Assembly (NCBI GenBank): GCA_024741835.1
Contig: JAENRP010000002.1
Coordinates: forward strand, 186,001 to 250,000
Direction of reading: 5' to 3'
DNA from: Diplocarpon mali
Taxonomy: Eukaryota > Ascomycota > Leotiomycetes > Helotiales > Drepanopezizaceae
Length of the DNA stretch: 64,000 nt
The notes below the pieces were generated by a model, which did no database searches, was not told where the DNA came from, and saw nothing but the letters and a program-made list of their open reading frames with translations. Positions 12,873 to 24,709 of this stretch are shown in pieces. Each line of letters begins with the position of its first letter. The first letter of the stretch is position 1. The translations under genes and the position numbers were made by a program.

Positions 12873-14009
12873 ATGGATGCGATCCAAGACCCATTCGCAG
12901 CTTTACATCATGCCGTTCGGATGGAAGAAAGTTGCAACTGTTCCAAATGTGATCGGTCCTTCGCCACATCTACGTCGTGTTCAATCACGATGTACTCGTC
13001 GCAATCCAGCCCCAGGGACAACCTTTCAGCGGAAGGCTCTCATTCCTCGGATCTGGTTCCAGTTCTATCGCCTTGCATGCGTTTTGCATTTTCCCCAGCT
13101 TCGCAGTGCGTTGCTTCTTCCTCTCCCCCATCTCCCTTCCCCGCTCCTGCTCCTGTCCCGAGGCCTTCTCCAGTGGAGCCGTCTTACCCGATTTACAAAC
13201 GTCTTCGATCCTCTGCCAGACTCCAAGAGCTTGCAGATGCTGAGGAAGAAGCTGACAAGTGGTTTGCTTCCCTTCCTCCCTCCTCCCCCTCCCTCTCCCC
13301 CTCTCCCATTCCTGTCCCGAGGCCTTCTCCAGTGGAGCCGTCTTACCCGATTTACAAACGTCTTCGATCTTCTGCCAGACTCCAAGAGCTTGCAGATGCT
13401 GAGGAAGAAGCTGACAAGTGGTTTGCTTCCCTTCCTCCCNNNNNNNNNNNNNNNNNNNNNNNNNNNNNNNNNNNNNNNNNNNNNNNNNNNNNNNNNNNNN
13501 NNNNNNNNNNNNNNNNNNNNNNNNNNNNNNNNNNGCTTCTCCAGTGGAGTGTGCTCCTCTTCCTCCCAACCCCTGCCCCCCTCTCATGGTGCCCTCTCCG
13601 GAGGGCACATCTGCTGCTGACTTGCTAGATGTTTCCGACCCCCCTGACATTCCTGATATAACCCTCCAACCAGTCGATCTCGACACGATTGACGATTATC
13701 ACCTCCCTGGTGCTTGGCCAACTTGCGAGGAGCCTGAGGCTCCGTTGTGCGTCCCATCTTGGCCTGTTCGTCTGATTCAGTCAGCGGTGTGAGTCCTCCT
13801 CTCCCCAATCCCCTCACTCGTTAACATTTCTTTTCAGCGACCTTGGGGTCTCGGCTCTTTTCAGATGCGCAGCATCTATCTCGAAGCTCTTTTAGAGGAC
13901 CTTCGACACTGGTTTGTATCTCTCCCCTCGTGATTACTGATTGGTGCTGTGTAGGGTGCCTTTCATGGTCCACCTTCCCGTTGGTGATTGGCGTTACGCC
14001 TCAGGCTAG
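12873..14009 (+). CDS. Uncharacterised Pro/Ser-rich protein with 53-residue tandem repeats (contains assembly gap)
   Basis: The proposed exons are 12873-13786, 13838-13911 and 13955-14009. The frame runs from MDAIQDPFAALHH through a small CxxC stretch (CNCSKC) into a Pro/Ser-rich region holding at least two copies of a 53-residue unit with PSPVEPSYPIYKRLRSSARL and then LADAEEEADKWFASL. After the gap an acidic section (DLLDVSDPPDIPDI) follows, then WGLGSFQMRSIYLEALLED and a C-terminus GDWRYASG. The start is uncertain: the frame is open upstream to about 12666, and earlier exons are possible. I recognise no family. The frame before the gap is offset from the frame after it, so the N count cannot be exact. 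An alternative third exon continuing to 14142 (ending VELGHRDD) is also possible. Confidence 0.5.
13161..13439 (+). repeat. 159-bp tandem repeat inside a coding region
   Basis: The 159-bp unit starting at 13161 recurs at 13320 with nearly no difference in the conserved 110 bp (one C/T change near 13210 versus 13369). The second copy runs into the N gap, and a partial third copy (TCTCCAGTGGAG) resumes right after it. 159 is a multiple of three, so the unit adds 53 residues without breaking the frame. Confidence 0.9.
13440..13534. other. Assembly gap, 95 N
   Basis: A run of N within the tandem repeat. The repeat probably defeated the assembler, so more copies may be missing. Confidence 0.99.
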
Positions 14010-16105
14010 GCCTGAGGTACAAACGGACCCCAACTGTTCTTTCTGCTCACGAAAAGGTATGCTCCTTGTCTCCTGGTCTCCGAGTGGATGCTGACTGATG
14101 TGATATGTTGACAGATGTAGAGCTGGGCCACCGGGATGACTAGCTGTTGGATAATAAATTGTGATGGAGGGATCTCGTATCGATCATCGTCATGCTGGCT
14201 GTGTCTTGACGGGGCCTGGTTTATGCGTCGACGCAACGAAACTTTGGAAAGCGTCGCACTACTTTCATAGCTCTCTAATCAAAGTCACGTTGCAAATCAT
14301 GACCAGTGTTTTTCCACTTTCACTTTCCTGCCCACAGCTCATTCGGGCGTGGCTCGTAGCCTCGTAGAACAAAAACGCAATTGACAGCGTAACATGACCT
14401 CAATCCTGACAGTCGTCTATGACGCCGACTTTCGGGGCGACATTGTCGAGTATATCCTCCCCACTCTCCCCACGGCTGGGATTTACTCTGCCGGCGGCGA
14501 AAACGCTAGATCGACGGGAGTCTGTGGATCCGAAGAGTCTCAGCCAGCCCAGGTATCGGCCTCCTGGCCGCCAAGCCAGCGACTACCAAGGGCCCAGTCC
14601 GAGGACGTCAGGTTTATCTCGCCGAGGAGAGACAGGTATCACGTCACGACTGGGCTTTTTTTCGCAAGAGAGAAAAAAAAAAAAGAGGGGGGAAGAAGAG
14701 GCAAGTAGCTGGGGCCTGCGAGAACACCCCCGGGCTCGGCGGCTGCATCACATCACAGAGACGCGAAGCAGGTCAGATACGTAAACGGCCTGGTCTCCAC
14801 GGCCATGGCCAGACCCGCGATGGCGGAGCATTCTCTCTGCTATGCCTGTCAATCGACGTCGTTCTCTCGCAGGGGCCTCCTGGCTGTGGGCAGTGACGCC
14901 GTGGTGCTCGCAGCCGGTCCACCCCTCCTTCTCCTCTCCTCTGCCCGGGGGCCGCCGCGCGTTCGAGGCGAGTGTCAATATTGACTTCCGCCCTCCGTCG
15001 GCTAGCCCGCTCGCTAGACGAGTGACAGCGAGCGATCTCTCTCAGGGGCTTCCCTCGGCCCCGAGCGGCGCCAAGCCTGGCTGCGGACAACACGTGTGCG
15101 GGAGCCATGGAAGCAGTGCCGGCACACAGTAGTATACCGCGGGTGGGGCGCACCCCGTTGCTGTGGAGACCGGTAATTACTTGCACAGCGCTTCGTACCA
15201 GCAGCAGCTCCGGCTCTGCGTGGCGATTCTGTACGGCACGGAGTGCGAGGAGCAGGTCCAGAGCCGTCTTGACGTGCGCGGAGCTGGTATGCTCGTCTCC
15301 GGTGAGGGTAGAACAGAGAGTTGTAGAGCCAACCTGTGCACTGCTCTGCAGATCGCCACGAATCGATCCTAGGACCCTAGGAGGCATGTCCAGTTCCCAA
15401 GAGAAGACCAGTGCTCTGTGGTGGGGAAAAGTGGTCTTCTCGCGGAGTCTTGATCATGATCTGCTTCAATATACTGTATAGTGCGCAATCTGCGCAGTGC
15501 CGCCGGCTCGGAGCTGATGGAGATTGCTTCGGAGAGGTTGAGCCTCGGTACGGTCTTTTCTGGTCTTGCGTTATCCGCGTCTTGTCTCGTTCTGCCCTGC
15601 GCGTCTTCCTCCTCTCTCTCAGTCTCACTCTGCTTCAAGTCTAGGCCTGGTTCAAGTGCCCTGAGAGGTCAGACGCATAGGATCGGACTACTCGTGCCCG
15701 TGTGGGCGACATGCACCCTGGCGATACAGAAGATATGCAGCTTTCCTCTGAGTTTTCCGCAGCGGAGCAGCCATCGCGCACGCAGCGTCCGTGGGCCTGT
15801 ACTCTGTCGTGGCGGGGATCAGCTAGGGGGCGTTCGGCTACGGGCATGTCACTTGGGTGCCCGGGATAAGCGAGCTGGAGGGGTTTATGTTTTGCTTCCA
15901 CCGCACCATCTTTCGATTTCTCTTCCCTCGCCGCATTTGTGTATTTCCATCTACCCGGAAGTAAAGACTTGGTGGCTAGCATTCCTGATCTCCTGTTTGA
16001 GTTGAAACCCGATACTGGAGCGCCGAAATTGTCGACGGACGGTAAAGGAACCAGAAGATTCGTCGTGCCGCGACAAGAGCAAGATATCAGAGAAAGAAAC
16101 GGATC
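14010..16105. other. Intergenic, no recognised gene
   Basis: About 2 kb between the repeat gene and the disordered-protein gene. A GC-rich part (14700-15400) carries a 204-codon minus frame at 14773-15387. That frame is Arg/Ala/Ser-rich with no motif, typical of a chance frame in GC-rich DNA. The last 150 bases are probably the 5' UTR of the next gene. Confidence 0.4.
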
Positions 16106-18616
16106 ATGACGACAGCCGTCGAAGCAGTAAGTCTCCCTTTTCCCCGCAGTGATCACACACTGACCTATGAAATAGACTGACCGCGTCCTTGTCGACACCG
16201 CCACAGCTGTAGTAGCCTCGGTTACGAAAACAGCGACTTCTGGACTCCAGGCCCTCGAGAGCGGCATCGGACATGAAGATGTCTCGGCAGCCGACGACGA
16301 TGCCTCGAGGCTGCTTGATAGAGTGGAGGGGTCCGTCGAGGAGGTCGTGGGAGAAGTTGTAGGAGGGGTCGAGAATGTTGTCGTGACGCGGCACCCGGAC
16401 TTGATCGCCGAGTAAGTCCCGGATTGGAAATATCTGCATTATCTGGAGATGTTTAAAATTGATTTTGGGGGCTTATGCGAAACCAGGGGAGCGCTTGCTG
16501 CTGCAATCGGTGTCGCGTCACTGGTGCAGCCCGAGCTCATCGCGGATGAAGTCCCCATCCTCGGCAAGATAGCCGCAGATTCCGCCAAGACGACGGTCAC
16601 TCAGGTTGCATCTGACGAAGGGGAGAAGATCATCAAGGCGGTTTCCAGGGATCTGTCAGAGGGTGCCAAAGCGGAGGCTGAGAAAGACAAGTTGCAAGCT
16701 GCGGAGAAGAGTGAGAAGCTTGCACACGAAGTCCCTGTAGCCGAAAGCGTGAAGAAACCAAAAGAACCTGAGAAGTCGAGGAGCGAGAATGGCGGAGATC
16801 AGAGCATTTCGATCGAGGTCCAGACGCCTACGGCACAGCATGAGAACGGTAGTAAGGACGTGAAGAGCCAGGAGGATGCTGTGCGTGTGGAACTCAAGAT
16901 GACAGGGGCTAATGGAGAGATCACGGCAGTCTCAGAGCCCGTTGCTGGGGAGCCCAAAATCGAGGAGCTCAAGGCTACCACTGCCGTAAGTTTTCTGCAT
17001 CTGTGGGGGAGATTCGCGAGCTGAGATTTCTAGATGCCGGAGACGAAGCAGGTCGTAGGCCTGGCTGTCGTGAAGGTAAATACGCCAGCCCCTGTTGCTA
17101 CTCCAGAGGTGACTGAGGAGTCTTCGAAGGGGTCCCAGGCATCGGTTCCTGCTTCCACCGAGCCTTTGCTGCCCACTGTCGGAGCTCAGCTTATCACGGC
17201 GGAGAATACGTCGAAACCCACTACTCCTGGCACCCCAGGTTGTAAAGAGGCATCTACCCCAATCCCGCCGGTCATGAACGATGCTCCAGTCCCATTTTCT
17301 CACGAACCATCCGCCTCAGCCCCGGTAAACCAAGCAGAATTGTCGTTGGCGATAGAAGAGCCCCGATTGGAAGTCGATCAATCTGTTCCGAATGTTCGCA
17401 GCCGGGAGAAGGGACCTATCGAGAACCTCCGTGCGGCTCCAGGTATCACCAATACTAGCAGTAACAAGCCCCTCGGACTCCGCCCGGAAATAGCTTCGGT
17501 GCCTCAATCTCCAGAAGAGGTCCAGGACGCACAAGTTCACACTGTGGAAGACCTATTGCGTAGACCCAACTCCGAAGGGGAGAATCTACCTGCCAAAGCG
17601 GCCGAGAGTCAAGCCGGCCCGATGGCAGCCGTCACGAAGGGCTTGCTCACCCTGCGTGAAGAACACCTGCATTCGCCGAGGGGCTCGACAGAGCCCGACG
17701 ATGGTGTGTCCATCCAATCGAGCCCGATTGTTCGCGCGGCCACCGTCGAGCCCGAGCCGCTGTCAGAACAAGTCTCCCAGGCGGACAGCACTCCAAGCAT
17801 ACCCGACGGAGCAATGGATAATTCCCAGGCCGACTCGAGCCCGAAGCCTTTGCCGGACGCGGTCTCCCGAGCCAAACACCTGGCCATCTCCGCGCTCGAA
17901 CGACCGAGCCCTGGCGAGAGCAGCGCGGTCCCAGTCTCCGCCGCCTCGGTGAGCAACACGTCGAAGAGTATATCTGCAATCGAGAGAATCGAAGAGCCCG
18001 GTCCTCCCATGGTCACCATCAGCCAAGCGAGCCTCGACCGGCTACATTCTAGTAGGCTCTCAATCCGCTGTCCAGGGGAGGCGCTGACAGGAAGACAGAA
18101 ATCGACGCTCTGCAGGACGCCGTTCACGCCTTGAGCAAGAATCTCGCAACTCGCTTGCCGCCTCCTGGTCCAGACGCACCGCAACAAGTTCTTGTCGGCG
18201 TAGCTCGTGCCGCCACCAGCAACTCCGGGCTGGAAACGTCTGCTCCCCAGGAGCAAGAGGCCTCTGCTCTCCCAGCCCCTCCGACTGCAGAGGACAGCGC
18301 AGCGAAGCCCACGACCGAGACGCCCGCCGGCGCAGCTCCTCGCACGCCCTCTACACGCGCCGGCCACGCGAAGCGGAAGAGCGTCATCTTGACCATCGGG
18401 AGCTACCTGTGGCCGTTCGGCGGCGCCGCGCCGCCCGCTGGCGGTGCGAGGGTCGGTCCGGTCGAGGCTGGCGCGGCGATCCAGGCGACAGATGTATCGA
18501 GGAATGGTGGTGCTCCGGGGCCAGACCTGAAGGGAGATGGTCGCAAGGGGGCTCTTGACGAGGTCGAAGCACCGGCTGCTGCTGCTGCTGCTGCAGCAGT
18601 TTCTGCTTCTGCGTGA
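16106..18616 (+). CDS. Uncharacterised large, mostly disordered protein
   Basis: Five exons are proposed: 16106-16126, 16176-16411, 16487-16985, 17034-18051 and 18099-18616, giving 763 aa. All four introns are 46-75 nt with GTAAGT- or GTAGGC-type donors, and the phases agree throughout. Residues 1-150 are the most ordered part: helical, acidic, valine-rich (VEGSVEEVVGEVVGGVENVV) followed by GALAAAIGVASLVQPELIAD. The rest is low-complexity, rich in Pro, Ser, Glu and Ala. Near the C-terminus a basic-hydrophobic stretch, KRKSVILTIGSYLWPFGGAA, is followed by a poly-Ala tract encoded by a GCT run. There is no signal peptide. I recognise no family and assign no function. The short hydrophobic segments could attach it to a membrane, which is inference only. 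Confidence 0.7.
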
Positions 18617-18923
18617 AGTTCTCGGTCAAAAGTGGCAGACGAGGACGAGCCGAGGCTGACGGCAAGGGAGCCGCGCGGGTGGAAGACTCTGATGCACACT
18701 CTTCCCCACGCGGAGTACCTGCGTCTCTCGTCTCTGCCGAGGCACCGCTTGCTGCCTCCCGCCGCGCTTCTGCTTGTAAGAGAGACGAGCGTAATAACAA
18801 TAGCCACGATAGATAATAATAATAAGACCCATCCTGCGAGGCCGAAGGAATCCGACGCTGCGCACGACAGAGGGCGGCGAGTGTGACGGGATGCGACTCG
18901 TTGCTTGTGAATAGCGGCTAGGC

Positions 18924-18956
<33 letters not shown>

Positions 18957-18967
18957 TCTCTCTCTCT
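18924..18967. repeat. CT dinucleotide microsatellite
   Basis: About 20 nearly perfect CT units, with one interruption (CCC) near 18952. Confidence 0.95.
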
Positions 18968-19034
18968 GCCCGACCTCCCCAACGCCTCGCTTGCCAGCCT
19001 GGACCGGCTCCTCATCGCCGCTGCGGCTTGCGTG

Positions 19035-19098
19035 TACATATACATCTACATCTACATCTACATCTACATCTACATTTACATCTACAGCTACAGCTACA
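19035..19098. repeat. TACATC hexanucleotide microsatellite
   Basis: About seven tandem TACATC units, then degenerate copies (TACATT, TACAGC). Confidence 0.95.
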
Positions 19099-19817
19099 CG
19101 CCACACCCACGCTGCCCATCCCAGCTTCCCTGCCGGCCTTTGAGGCGTGCCTTGTTGGGGCTGGGAGAGGGGTTGGCTACATCTACCTTGCGACCTTGCT
19201 GCCTTACTCCTCTCCTCCCCCTCCTCCGACACAGCCGACACGCTCCTAGCGCCTGCGACGTGCCACCCTCCGTACGTCAGACTCTTGCGCCCGGGTTTAC
19301 GGTTGGGAACAAGCGGTTGGCTGATCTGGACTGGACTCGCAAGGTTAGGGACGGCCGCGTGGGGAGGGGGTTGGGGCGGGCCTTGTCTTACACGGGAGAG
19401 AGGGATCGGAGTCGAGATATCAACCTGCTGCCAGTCCAGTGGGCGGGGGAAAAGGTGGGTTGTTCGCGACGGCGCAACAAGTCCGAACGGGTGCGATGAG
19501 AGAGTCTATTTGTCCGAGTAACTACTGCTACAAACTGCCCAAGAGAGCCACCAAGCACCTATCCGCTATTCCGCTGTTTGCTGTGATGGCCCGTAACGTT
19601 GGAGAAACGGACGAGCTCGTCTCTTGCACGCCTGGGAAGGAGGGATTTGCAAGAACGTCGCCGCGACTTTTCTGCGCCCGACAGGACCCCGAGCAGTCGC
19701 GCCGTCACTTCGCCAGGAACTTGCAAGGACATCGGAGGAGCATCCGAGCGTATAGCACGCACGGGTCAGGAGAGGCGATCAGGCACCAGAGCGTGCAGCA
19801 TCAAGCAGGCGGGCCCG

Positions 19818-21212
19818 TCACGGCCGGAAGGTCTCAAAGATCCCCACATTCCCATCCGTCGGGTTCCAGGAGCCGCCCGGGACGTAGGCCGCTCCGTCGT
19901 AGGTCACGGCACCCATGGCGTGGCGGGGGATCCTCATGTCGGGGTACTGGACCCAGGAGTCGGTCTCCGGGTCGTAGGCTTCGACCTGGGGGAAGACGCC
20001 CAGGTTGGCATCGGGGTTGCCTTCGCCCCCGAACACGTAGATCTTCCCGTTGATCGCGGCGCACGCCACGCCGCCGCGCGGGGTCGGCATCGGCGACAGC
20101 GTCCGCCAGGCCGTGCCACTCTCCAGGTCCAGGGCGTAGACGGTGTCTCGCACGTTGGGCATACCGGACTGGTTCGACGATCAGTACGTGACGGTCTCGG
20201 GGCCCGAGGCGCGCGATAGATGTGGCTCGGGGGGCTCCATCCCTCGGTAGAGAAGATTCGGGGGGAGGGGAGGAGGGGAGTGGGGGGACTCTACTGACCT
20301 CACGCCCGCCGATCACGTAAAAGGTCGTGCCGACGACCGCACCGCAAACGTGGTCCCGGGGAGCGGGCAGGCTGGGCAGCTCGGCCCAGACGTTGGTCTT
20401 CGTGTCGTAGGAGGTCACGACATCCGTGCTGTCCGCGATCCCCCCCAAGAAGGCCTCGAGGAGAGGGAGGCCGCCCGCGACGAGGATCGTGGACCCGTGG
20501 ACGCCCAAGGCCGACGCTCCTCGCTCGGTTCCGTTCGGCGGCGGCGCGAGCTTGGTCCACGTGTCGTTGAAGGGCGTGTATACCTTGGTCTCTGCGACGC
20601 CGCCCCAGGACCGCCCGGTCCCATTCAGGCCGCCGACGGTGTACAGGTTGCCGTCCACGCCGACCGCGTTGATGTGGTTCTGGGGCGGCGAGAGCGGGGC
20701 CCCGAGGGACCATCTCTGAGTTGAGATGTCGTAGATTTCGAGGAGATTCACTGACCCATACTCGCCCTTGGTTGATGCCATGATCCCCCCCAGCACGAAG
20801 ATCTCTTCTCCGGCCAGCGCGACCGCCTTGCGGAAAAGTTAGCTCTGATCAGGTGATTTTCTCGTGTGTTTTTTTTCTCTCTCTTTCATTTTGTTCCCCC
20901 TCCTTTTTTAGCTTCCCTTCTTTACTCTCCCCCTCTTTCTTCTTCTTCTCTCTCTCTCTCTCGCCCCCGAGAGAGTGCAACCCTCTTCCGCTAGATTCGG
21001 CCCCCCTCGAAGAGAGAGCCTCCGTCGCTTCTCACGCAGGGGTGGATACATACATGCTCCGAACGGGCACCGCCGCCAATCTTGGGGAGAAAGTCCCACG
21101 TGCCTTGCTGGCGTTCAGAAATGGCGGGGAGGTGGCGAGCTGGGTAGGCCATGCCATGCAGAGCCAGTGAGGCCATCACGCCGGCGAGCGAGGTATAGCG
21201 GAAGAGTGACAT
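19818..21212 (-). CDS. Secreted Kelch-repeat beta-propeller protein
   Basis: Minus-strand exons are 21212-21054, 20826-20299 and 20168-19818, giving 345 aa. The N-terminus MSLFRYTSLAGVMASLALHG followed by MAYPARHLP looks like a signal peptide cleaved near residue 23. Six Kelch blades are marked by their double glycines: FVLGGI, YTVGGLNGT, ILVAGGL, FYVIGGRE, YVFGGEGN and YVPGGSWN, with matching YD..T..W strands (YDTKTNVWAELPSLP, YDPETDSWVQYPDM). That is a complete six-bladed propeller for the family, probably extracellular and binding a protein or glycan. No catalytic oxidase tail follows, so this is not a galactose oxidase. Phase-0 introns of 227 and 130 nt separate the exons; the long frame at 19834-20796 is read-through of the second intron. 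Codon use is strongly GC-rich. Confidence 0.87.
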
Positions 21213-21470
21213 GTTCGCCAAGCGGGGGGAGCGCCGCGTGAAGGTGTCTGATCGGGAGCGGAGGACCGAGAGGGAGAAGGCGGACAGGGCTTGACTGAGG
21301 GAAGTGTGGACGGTGCCATGATTTAAGTACTCCCCGGAGCACTCCACGGCCAAGAAGTTTAAATAAACCTCTGCTACGAGAGGGGCAGCACGTCCGGAGG
21401 CGGGTCTTGCGATGAACGGCTCTAGATCAGAGGGGGGGTGTAAAAGAGTAAATGATGAAGAGAATAGGGG

Positions 21471-21511
21471 ATTAAGAGATTAAGAGATTACGACATTACG
21501 ACATTACGAGA
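21471..21511. repeat. Two adjacent short tandem repeats
   Basis: Tandem copies of TTAAGAGA are followed directly by tandem copies of TTACGACA-type units. Confidence 0.7.
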
Positions 21512-22557
21512 TCCTTGCCCCGGCGGCCCTAGGCAAGCTCCGGGGTTAGGGGACCTCGCTTCGCCACGGTCACGTTCGCAGTAGTTAATACCAGATGTGC
21601 GGACTATGAATGAAGTAGTTGAGAAATATCTAGTTATATAAGGTAATGTAATTTACAGCCTATGGCTAGCGTTAGAATCGATAGCCCTTCGCAAGCAACG
21701 AGACAGATTCTCCTGACCTCTACCGTAATGGCCTGCTTCGAGAAAAGACAAAGAAGATTTATTGTATCTCAGATTTAAAGATGATCGAGCATCGGATGGG
21801 TAGGGCTGTTCTGAAGGCTATTGCAAAGGTCTGCTTGCTTCCGAGTAGAAAGAGTACACTGTATATAAATCTCAAGCGTATTTACGTAATTCGTTAGCAG
21901 GGCTACTCTTAGGACTATCTTCGAGGTTATTCGCAGGACCTGCTTAGCATAGTAGCATAGCGAGTTCCGAGTGGTAGGCTGAAGGTCATTTGAAGGCCAT
22001 TGCAAGCTCTGTTATCGTGAGGAGGAGAGAGTTTATTATGTACCGAATCTAGAGATCCCCGGGTGATTTCGCGGCGGCGGTGATCTCCGGCTATACGCGG
22101 CCGTTGAGCCGAGCGTTTTGGTGTTGCTCTTGGTCAGCTGACCAATTGCCGGGGTGCCAAGCTCTCAGAAAAGGTCATATAAAATAGATGCTCTCATACG
22201 CTCTGCCGAGGGAGAGCCCCGGCCCCAAAGTCGGGCCAAACCAACCGAAAGCAACCACAACCAACCAGGTTGCGCAGAAGCCACCTCGCGCGGCCTCGGG
22301 GGATTCAGCCGCGTAAACGTGCCGGGGACCCTGCTTCCTCAGTCAAGAGCCTCGTCCCCTGTGTACCCGTCGTCGAGCCCTTCCTCTAGTCACCGGTATG
22401 TCTCGAGAAAATCCTAGGAGACGCAGGTCAAGCCGCGCGGTAAGAGTATTGTGTGGACGAGGTTGTGAGAGAATCATTTCATTTCCACGCTGGTAAGAGG
22501 TTCGAGCTCTCTTCAACTCGGGACTGAGAGGACTCAATGCCGGCTCAAAAGACTTTT

Positions 22558-22625
22558 GGCGCGACAGACATCTCGGCTTGACAGACATCTCGGCGCGACA
22601 GACTCCTCGGCGCGACGGACCGAGT
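22558..22625. repeat. 17-bp minisatellite, four copies
   Basis: The unit GGCGCGACAGACATCTC starts at 22558, 22575, 22592 and 22609, with a few substitutions and the last copy diverged. Confidence 0.85.
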
Positions 22626-23663
22626 CGTCGTCTCCCGCGAGACGTGCGGGATTGGTCCGGGCCCGTGCGAAGCTTGAGAATCTACCCGAGCCGACCCCGG
22701 GCCAGGGAGCCGGGCGTCTGCCGGCCTTGACAATGCACCACGGAGCTAGGCTATGTCGAGAAGAGATAGTAAAAGAGAGGCTTCGAGAGGTGCGTCTCTG
22801 CGTAATACCAGAGCATCCTCCTTCTCCCGAGAAAAATCTGGTGAGCCCCCTTTCAGCTTCGATAGAGGCAGAGTCATATCGAGTATATCCTGAGCTCGAA
22901 TATGCCCCGAATACTCTCGTAAGGATGCTCAGAGGAGTATGTCAAATACTCGAATTCGATTATTTACTTTTCAAAGCAGCGTTCTCAACCATGCTAGATC
23001 AAGCAAGTGAGCCTTGGCTGCCAGGGCGGGGGCGTTCACGCTTCTTGCACCCTAGGGGACCGTACCGTGGCGGACGGCGCGAGGATCCACCGGGCAATGA
23101 GCAATCATGCGTTGCCAGACCACTCACAAAGGCCGGAAGCACCATCGCAAAGCTTGCAAGTCTCGACGCCGAGGAAAACTGGTCGCCGGTAGGACTGGCG
23201 GCTGGCCGAGCCATGGATCGGAGTGCCAGAAAACAGAGGGACGGCCGCGGCACCATGACCCGGGGGTTTTCCACGTCGCGAGACCTTGCCCGTGGCCACA
23301 CGTGAGCAACATGTGATCTGGGTCACGCGCATCAGAAGACGCGAGTCCATGTGTCCTCCTTTCTCCTGAGCTGCACTGCAACTCTCGGTTGCGCGAGTGT
23401 AATCAGATCGGAAGATAAACAGCTGGCGCATGAAGTGTCTCAGCCTGACAGGCGAGTCGAGTCCCGAGGGTCGCAAGTGGCTCGACCAGCAGCGGTACGG
23501 ATGTGTTGGCAGCCTGCGAGGCACCTATCATGGCTGGATCCAGATGGGCCAGCATGCGGTGATCCTGTAGCGATCCTGTGTGCCGCCGCGGCTGCGACCA
23601 GCGCATCGTATCGTATCTCATCGCATCGCCTCGTCGATTGTTGCGGGAGGAGAGGGGGGAAGG

Positions 23664-23692
23664 CTGAGGAGAACTGAGGAGAACTGAGGAGG
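23664..23692. repeat. 10-bp tandem repeat TGAGGAGAAC
   Basis: Three near-identical copies; a related GGAGGGC pattern follows. Confidence 0.7.
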
Positions 23693-24382
23693 GCCGCGGA
23701 GGGCTGCGCGCTGATGTGATGGGCCTGAGATGACGAGGCTGGTGTGTCGTGCCTCCATCCAACATGGCCAGCATCCTATGCTGCTGGAGCGCTCAGCTTA
23801 TTTGGATGCGCTCGGCCAGCAGATGCCTGCCTACCACCGGTCGGTGGCCATCCGCAGCTTCGATTGCTGCACGCGACGCCATCCAATGCTGCGACTCCTG
23901 CGATCTTACAGGAGACGGTCGCCTGCCAGCCTGCCAGCCTGCCAGTCGTCCATGTCCCGTCTCCCTCACTGCCTGCCCCTTGCTGGCGGAGCAGAGACAC
24001 CCTGGTTGGCTGGCCGGGCTGGCCTGGATCAAGGGACGAAGCCCATCTCGAGCCGATGCCAACACACTCTCACCGCAGGTGCAGCTGCAGCTGCAGATTG
24101 CAGGCAGACACGCCGCATCTCAGCCATGAAAACAGGGAGGATCCACGCTCCACGGCCAGCAGAGTGAGCGCCGGCGAGGCAGAAGCGCAGAGTAGCGAAG
24201 GGTCCAGCAGTGTCGCGCGCTGCTCTCGTTGCTTCACGTCGCGTCCTCCTCGTCCTCCTCGTCCTCTTCCCCCTCCCCTCTTCTTCTCGCATCCTGACGT
24301 CCTGCCACCCACCCATATGTCCTCGATGCCCGCCGTCGATACGCAGAATACCCGCCCGCAGCCCGCCCGACAAGCAGTGTTG

Positions 24383-24428
24383 GTGTGGACGTGGATGTGG
24401 ATGTGGATGTGGATGTAAATGTGGATGT
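24383..24428. repeat. GTGGAT hexanucleotide microsatellite
   Basis: About seven units of GTGGAT with one GTAAAT variant, about 300 bases before the start codon of the next gene. Confidence 0.9.
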
Positions 24429-24709
24429 TCGGGTTTGTGCGTGTCTTCCCCGCAAGAGCAGCCCAGCCGAGACGCCTCTTATCTGCTAACCCCCAGCCCC
24501 GCCCCACCTGACCAGCGCCAGGCGGGAGCTCTTCTCTCTGCCGCTCCTCGTCACGCTCAACCAGCAGTCAGCAACGTCGACGTCGTCCGGATCCTCAGAT
24601 CCTCAAATTCTCCTGCCCCCTTGCTTCCCCCTCCGTCTTTCGTGCGGGACGGCCATCTCGACGCTGGGAGGCTCGAGGTCGCCGCCGCAGCACCGCACCA
24701 GATGGAGTC

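Larger units (their letters stand above)
18617..19817. other. Intergenic with simple repeats
   Basis: The 3' flanks of two converging genes. It contains the CT and TACATC microsatellites listed separately. Plus-strand frames such as 19032-19499 are made by those repeats and are not genes. Confidence 0.6.
21213..24709. other. Intergenic, repeat-bearing, no recognised gene
   Basis: About 3.5 kb. 21550-22050 is AT-rich with the same worn, TA-rich look as 1.9-3.2 kb. 22500-24700 is GC-rich, with minisatellites and many overlapping chance frames; the longest, plus 22556-23305 with 249 codons, begins inside a minisatellite and has no ATG start or motif. The last few hundred bases hold the promoter and 5' UTR of the RasGAP-like gene. 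Confidence 0.45.

Noticed and set aside
14773..15387. Minus-strand 204-codon open frame
   Set aside because: Arg/Ala-rich frame in GC-rich DNA where stop codons are rare; no motif.
19834..20796. Kelch reading frame running on past 20299
   Set aside because: The sequence after IGGRE turns into low-complexity Pro/Ser/Arg; splicing to 20168 restores the next Kelch blade.
22556..23305. Plus-strand 249-codon open frame
   Set aside because: It lacks an ATG start, begins within a 17-bp minisatellite and shows no domain or splice logic.
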